Assembly: GCA_039881145.1 (NCBI GenBank)
Contig: JAYKKI010000149.1
Location: forward strand, 1,302,001-1,366,000
Length of the DNA: 64,000 nt
From: Druceiella hillmani
Taxonomy: Eukaryota > Arthropoda > Insecta > Lepidoptera > Hepialidae
Direction of reading: 5' to 3'
Part shown: positions 60,995-64,000 of the stretch, piece by piece
How the letters are laid out: each line of letters starts with the position of its first letter
Numbering within the stretch: position 1 is the stretch's first letter
Program-made: the position numbers and the translations under genes
Notes under the pieces: model-generated
Database searches by the model: none
Seen by the model: only the letters and a program-made list of their open reading frames with translations
Told to the model about the DNA's origin: nothing

Positions 60995-61450
60995 TGAAGA
61001 ACGGTATTTACTCGGCCCTTTTTTAACATTTTATTTAAAAAACAACGTAATCCTTATACGATATCTCACGCGTTTGTTTGTCTCTCTGTCATACCTATTT
61101 TTTTCAGAACCGCCTGAAGTAGAAACTTGAAATTTGGCATATCAATAAAATATATTAACCTGCACCTGTATCAATAGTTAACTTAAACATAGAGGGCTGG
61201 AGGGAACATAATTATTACTTACAAAAAATTACTTAAATATGCCACGTGGACTATTGTTAGAAATGGCTAATAATAAGAGCCTCAAAAAAAATTTTTTTTC
61301 GTTACTTCATACATACATACATTTTCATAAATTTAGACACATACTCATAAATATAAAGCAATGTGCATTCCCCCTAATTACATAAAGTATTTAATCTAAA
61401 ATTATGAAAAAATATGGCTTTCAGAAACCCACTCTTAGACTATAAATGAT
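60995..61450 (+). mobile_element. Two abutting lepidopteran repeat fragments
   Basis: The tail of one copy (GGTATTTACTCGGCCCTTTT, about 61003-61022) is followed at once by the head of another: AATCCTTATACGATATCTCA, then GTTTGTCTCTCTGTCATACC and GTAGAAACTTGAAATTTGGC. The second continues for about 400 bp with decreasing similarity to the copy at 24736. Neither has coding capacity. Confidence 0.6.
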
Positions 61451-61561
61451 GCTAACTCTTTTTTACATTACGACATGTTAGCGCTTATATGTGCATCTGT
61501 CAGCTTGGGACTTACAACATTTTATAACTGCAATTGCTTTTCGATTTTATAACTAAAATCG
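61451..61561. other. AT-rich noncoding DNA
   Basis: Nothing recognised. Confidence 0.5.
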
Positions 61562-61740
61562 TAGGGTTTCATACTCCAAAAAAATGCTGGGAGCTTATAA
61601 AATAGTTTACGTGTCCATCCACCTGTCAGTCGGTCATATCGTTTAAAATATTTAGTAAAGTGATAGAGTATATTAAATTATTATATAAAAATATTTTATG
61701 AAAATTATATATAACGCAAATAAAGCAACTGAAAAAATAT
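61562..61740 (+). mobile_element. Lepidopteran repeat head fragment
   Basis: TAGGGTTTCATACTCCAAAA, then GGGAGCTTATAAAATAGTTT and GTGTCCATCCACCTGTCAGT, preserve the head order TAGGGTTCCGTACCC...GGACCC...GTCCGTCCGTCTGTC of a related family. Very decayed. Confidence 0.55.
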
Positions 61741-62399
61741 TTTTCTTTTAATTTCACATACCGTGTGTAATATCAGTTGAATGAAATCACTAAGTTATAT
61801 CATGTAATATGGAATTCGCTGAGGACAAATTCGAGGTTATCACTGTATGTACGGCAATCCATCGAAATCTAATGTTTTTCTCATTTGGTTAAGTTCACTA
61901 ATAAAGGTTAGCAAGAACTCGTCTGCTTTTATCTCACCACTGTTTACGGTTAATTTTTTAAAAAGGAACTAGACCCTTTTTATGGTAATGTGCATGATGG
62001 AATCTATATTTGTGACTATCCGTAATAAATTATGTATTTCACCAACGTAAATTGTTTGTGGACCCACAACTCAAAGACATAACTTCTCCTACATCTACTC
62101 ATTGAGAAAATATATTTGCATATACGTAATATGTGCATTGCAAAAAGCATTAGAGTATATCAATTTCTTATTTCAAGAGAAAATTTTGCTCCAGAGTTTG
62201 CATAGATCGTGCTTATCAGAATCCTTTTTTTCGTTTCCTTTATTTAAACTGTAATTTTAAAAAAATAACAGTATGTTTGACAGGACGAAACATTAATGAA
62301 AGTACGAAATCAAGAAGATGTTATTCGTTGATGTTATTGATTTTCCACGGTAACTTTCCTATCTGAACTTTTACATAGACAATGTTTAATTCACATCAT
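61741..62399. other. AT-rich noncoding DNA
   Basis: No gene or repeat recognised. Confidence 0.5.
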
Positions 62400-62510
62400 G
62401 TATAATTAATTACGTTGGCCCCTGAAGGGCAGTTTCAGTGACGCTTATTGTGTTTTAATTACGGTCTCATTAACGTCTAACGAGTTTTCAATTAACGGCT
62501 CCATATTTCT
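62400..62510. promoter_or_regulatory. Candidate noncoding element with TAATTA cores
   Basis: A balanced-composition patch with TTAATTACGTTGGCCCC, GTTTTAATTACGG and CAATTAACGG, giving three homeodomain-type cores in about 90 bp, plus a GGCCCCTGAAGGGC near-palindrome. No open frame. Purely pattern-based. Confidence 0.2.
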
Positions 62511-63531
62511 GTCCTTATTTATTATTAAAAAAGTGTCATAATTTGAAAAAAGTTGAACTAAATATATCTTCGTCCGTCTTAACTTTTTAAATTTTACGCT
62601 TAAATAAAATTAATGATGTTTTTTATAAAAGTTGTAACGACAGGATATTAAGTTAAACCAAGAAAATGCGTAAAAAAAATCCCAAAATCGGGTTCTATAT
62701 TTGTATATATTTCCACATTTTGTTGATTGAAAAATTTTAATGTAACACAATTTTACTAGAATTTTTTTCATATTTCTCTAACCCGTGATTGGAAAAATGG
62801 AGATTGTGGTTTGCACGTTGCACATTAATTTGAAAACAAAACTGAAAAATGGTAAAGAGAAATTCAACAACATTTTATATGTCATATCCATCCAATGATG
62901 CTCCAAACAACGCGATGCACATGCAACAAATTTTCATCCCTGCTATGGAGGGATATTTTGAAAACCTTTTTTTTTATTTAACCTTTGCCACTAACTAACC
63001 ATCTATTGCTGAGATCTCGAGTTTTGAATTTCTAAGTGATTTTTTTATACCTTTAACAAAATTTGTGGACGTTCCAAAATCCTTGCCACAGAAATAACTT
63101 AGTCTAAATGTAATTTAACAACGTAGATGAAGAAAATTTATCAATCGTTTCAAAATGGTGGTGGAAAATGAATGGTTCAATATGAACAGATAAGGAACAC
63201 ATACTTGAAAGGAATTTTTTTTAAATTTCCATTAGTTATTAGAAAAAATTTTTTTTTGCAGAAACAGTGAATTTATTTTTGTGCGAAATTTTTTCCTCTA
63301 ATGAAAATGATAATTTTAAAGTGATTTTTGAATAATTTATTGCACACTATTTGTCATTCGTACACATTTTCTCATGTTCCTCAATAATATCTAAGAAATT
63401 AATAAATATACAAATAATGAAATATTTTTTTTAAATTCGCCTTCCTGGCTGATGCTTGCCATAGACGTTATTTTAATATGAAGCATATACTTTAATCACA
63501 GAAATCTAACACAGTGGACATTGTGAGGATG
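62511..63531. other. AT-rich noncoding block with probable repeat relic
   Basis: TTCATCCCTGCTATGGAGGG and TTTTGAAAACCTTTTTTTTT near 62934-62970 recall a lepidopteran repeat phrase (TTCACCCC...AGGG...TTTCAAAAATCCTTTC). No gene. Confidence 0.4.
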
Positions 63532-63597
63532 TGATAGACAAACAAACAGACATGACAAAATTATAACGGGTTCATTGTTCCACTACAGGAACCAAGA
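63532..63597 (-). mobile_element. Lepidopteran repeat head fragment, minus strand
   Basis: GATAGACAAACAAACAGACA, TGACAAAATTATAACGGGTT and a CACTACAGGAACC end are the reverse complement of the head seen at 24736 (GGTTCC...AACCC.TATAATTTTGTC.TGTCTGTTTGTC). The body would lie to the left but is not preserved clearly. Confidence 0.65.
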
Positions 63598-63720
63598 AAG
63601 AGCGAAAATAAATACGCAAGTGTTGTAACAGTGCCTAGGTTCGAAAATTAATCTTGGCTGATTTAATTATAAATGAAAGAAACAAATAAGTTGAGTACGA
63701 TTAAAATGAAACATTACGTA
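63598..63720. other. AT-rich noncoding DNA
   Basis: Nothing recognised. Confidence 0.5.
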
Positions 63721-63775
63721 ATAAAAAAATATTACAAGATTTAATAAAAAAATATTACATGATATAATAAAAAAT
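63721..63775 (+). repeat. Short tandem repeat, 23-24 bp unit
   Basis: ATAAAAAAATATTACA(A/T)GAT occurs twice, with a partial third unit. Confidence 0.85.
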
Positions 63776-64000
63776 GCCTATATTTGACTGGAACGCAATA
63801 TGTAAAAAGATTGTAACAAAAAATCTAAGAAAAATAATTGTAACAAATAAATGCTATGTATACAGCAAACATATTTATTTAAAATTTACACTTACTAATA
63901 GAATAAACGGGAATCTGACCATTAATTGACGAATGTGAGCGCCGTCCCCTTCCTCTCCTTCGTCCATTTACAGCACCCCTCCGTCGTGCTGGTGATCTAA
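63776..64000. other. AT-rich DNA ending in a GC-richer edge
   Basis: The last 75 bp change composition sharply (GTGAGCGCCGTCCCCTTCCT at about 63936). TTTACAG at 63966-63972 could be a splice acceptor, or this may be the start of a GC-rich repeat. Too short to decide. Confidence 0.3.

Overview
The window reads as a gene-poor, strongly AT-rich stretch of an insect nuclear genome, most probably a moth or butterfly (Lepidoptera). The best evidence is several decayed copies of short repeats that I recognise from lepidopteran genomes. These have a head like GGGTTCCGTA followed by GTCCGTCTGTCTGTC-type runs, and a tail like GACTCGCACTTGGCCGG. There is also a tRNA-headed SINE with a LINE-like tail, and relics of mariner, Tc1-like and pogo-like DNA transposons. 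The lepidopteran assignment comes from recalled repeat sequences, not from a search.

I found no convincing host protein-coding exon, no functional tRNA or rRNA gene, and no bacterial-type features. The available open reading frames are short, A/T-driven, or run through (AT)n tracts. The only protein-like signals are three dead transposases: a pogo-type relic (about 41.2-42.5 kb, plus strand), a mariner element with intact terminal inverted repeats and a TA target duplication (56,017-57,146, transposase on the minus strand), and a Tc1-like relic (about 59.2-59.6 kb, plus strand).

Layout. 0-10 kb: noncoding, with a 240-bp foldback at 1.3 kb. 10-25 kb: the SINE, two larger lepidopteran-type repeat copies (15.0-15.8 and 24.7-25.4 kb), a very young foldback (20.5-20.75 kb) and small hairpins. 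25-29 kb: paired repeat copies, a compound microsatellite, a G/T-skewed TTAGG-like tract (27.4-28.2 kb) and another foldback. 32-36 kb: a 63-bp minisatellite, hairpins and a CpG-dense patch. 37-56 kb: many long (AT)n and (AC)n tracts, the pogo relic, and a pair of inverted 150-bp repeats 1.8 kb apart. 56-64 kb: the mariner, a 267-bp-spaced tandem duplication, the Tc1 relic, and clustered degenerate repeats to the right edge.

The most unusual theme is the number of near-perfect inverted repeats with tiny loops (1.3, 9.3, 13.0, 23.1, 23.2, 34.3, 35.4 and 56.5 kb). One of them lies inside the mariner coding region, where it seems to have replaced coding sequence at about constant length. I saw no multi-gene system in the window; the sequence looks like intergenic or long-intron DNA shaped by transposons.
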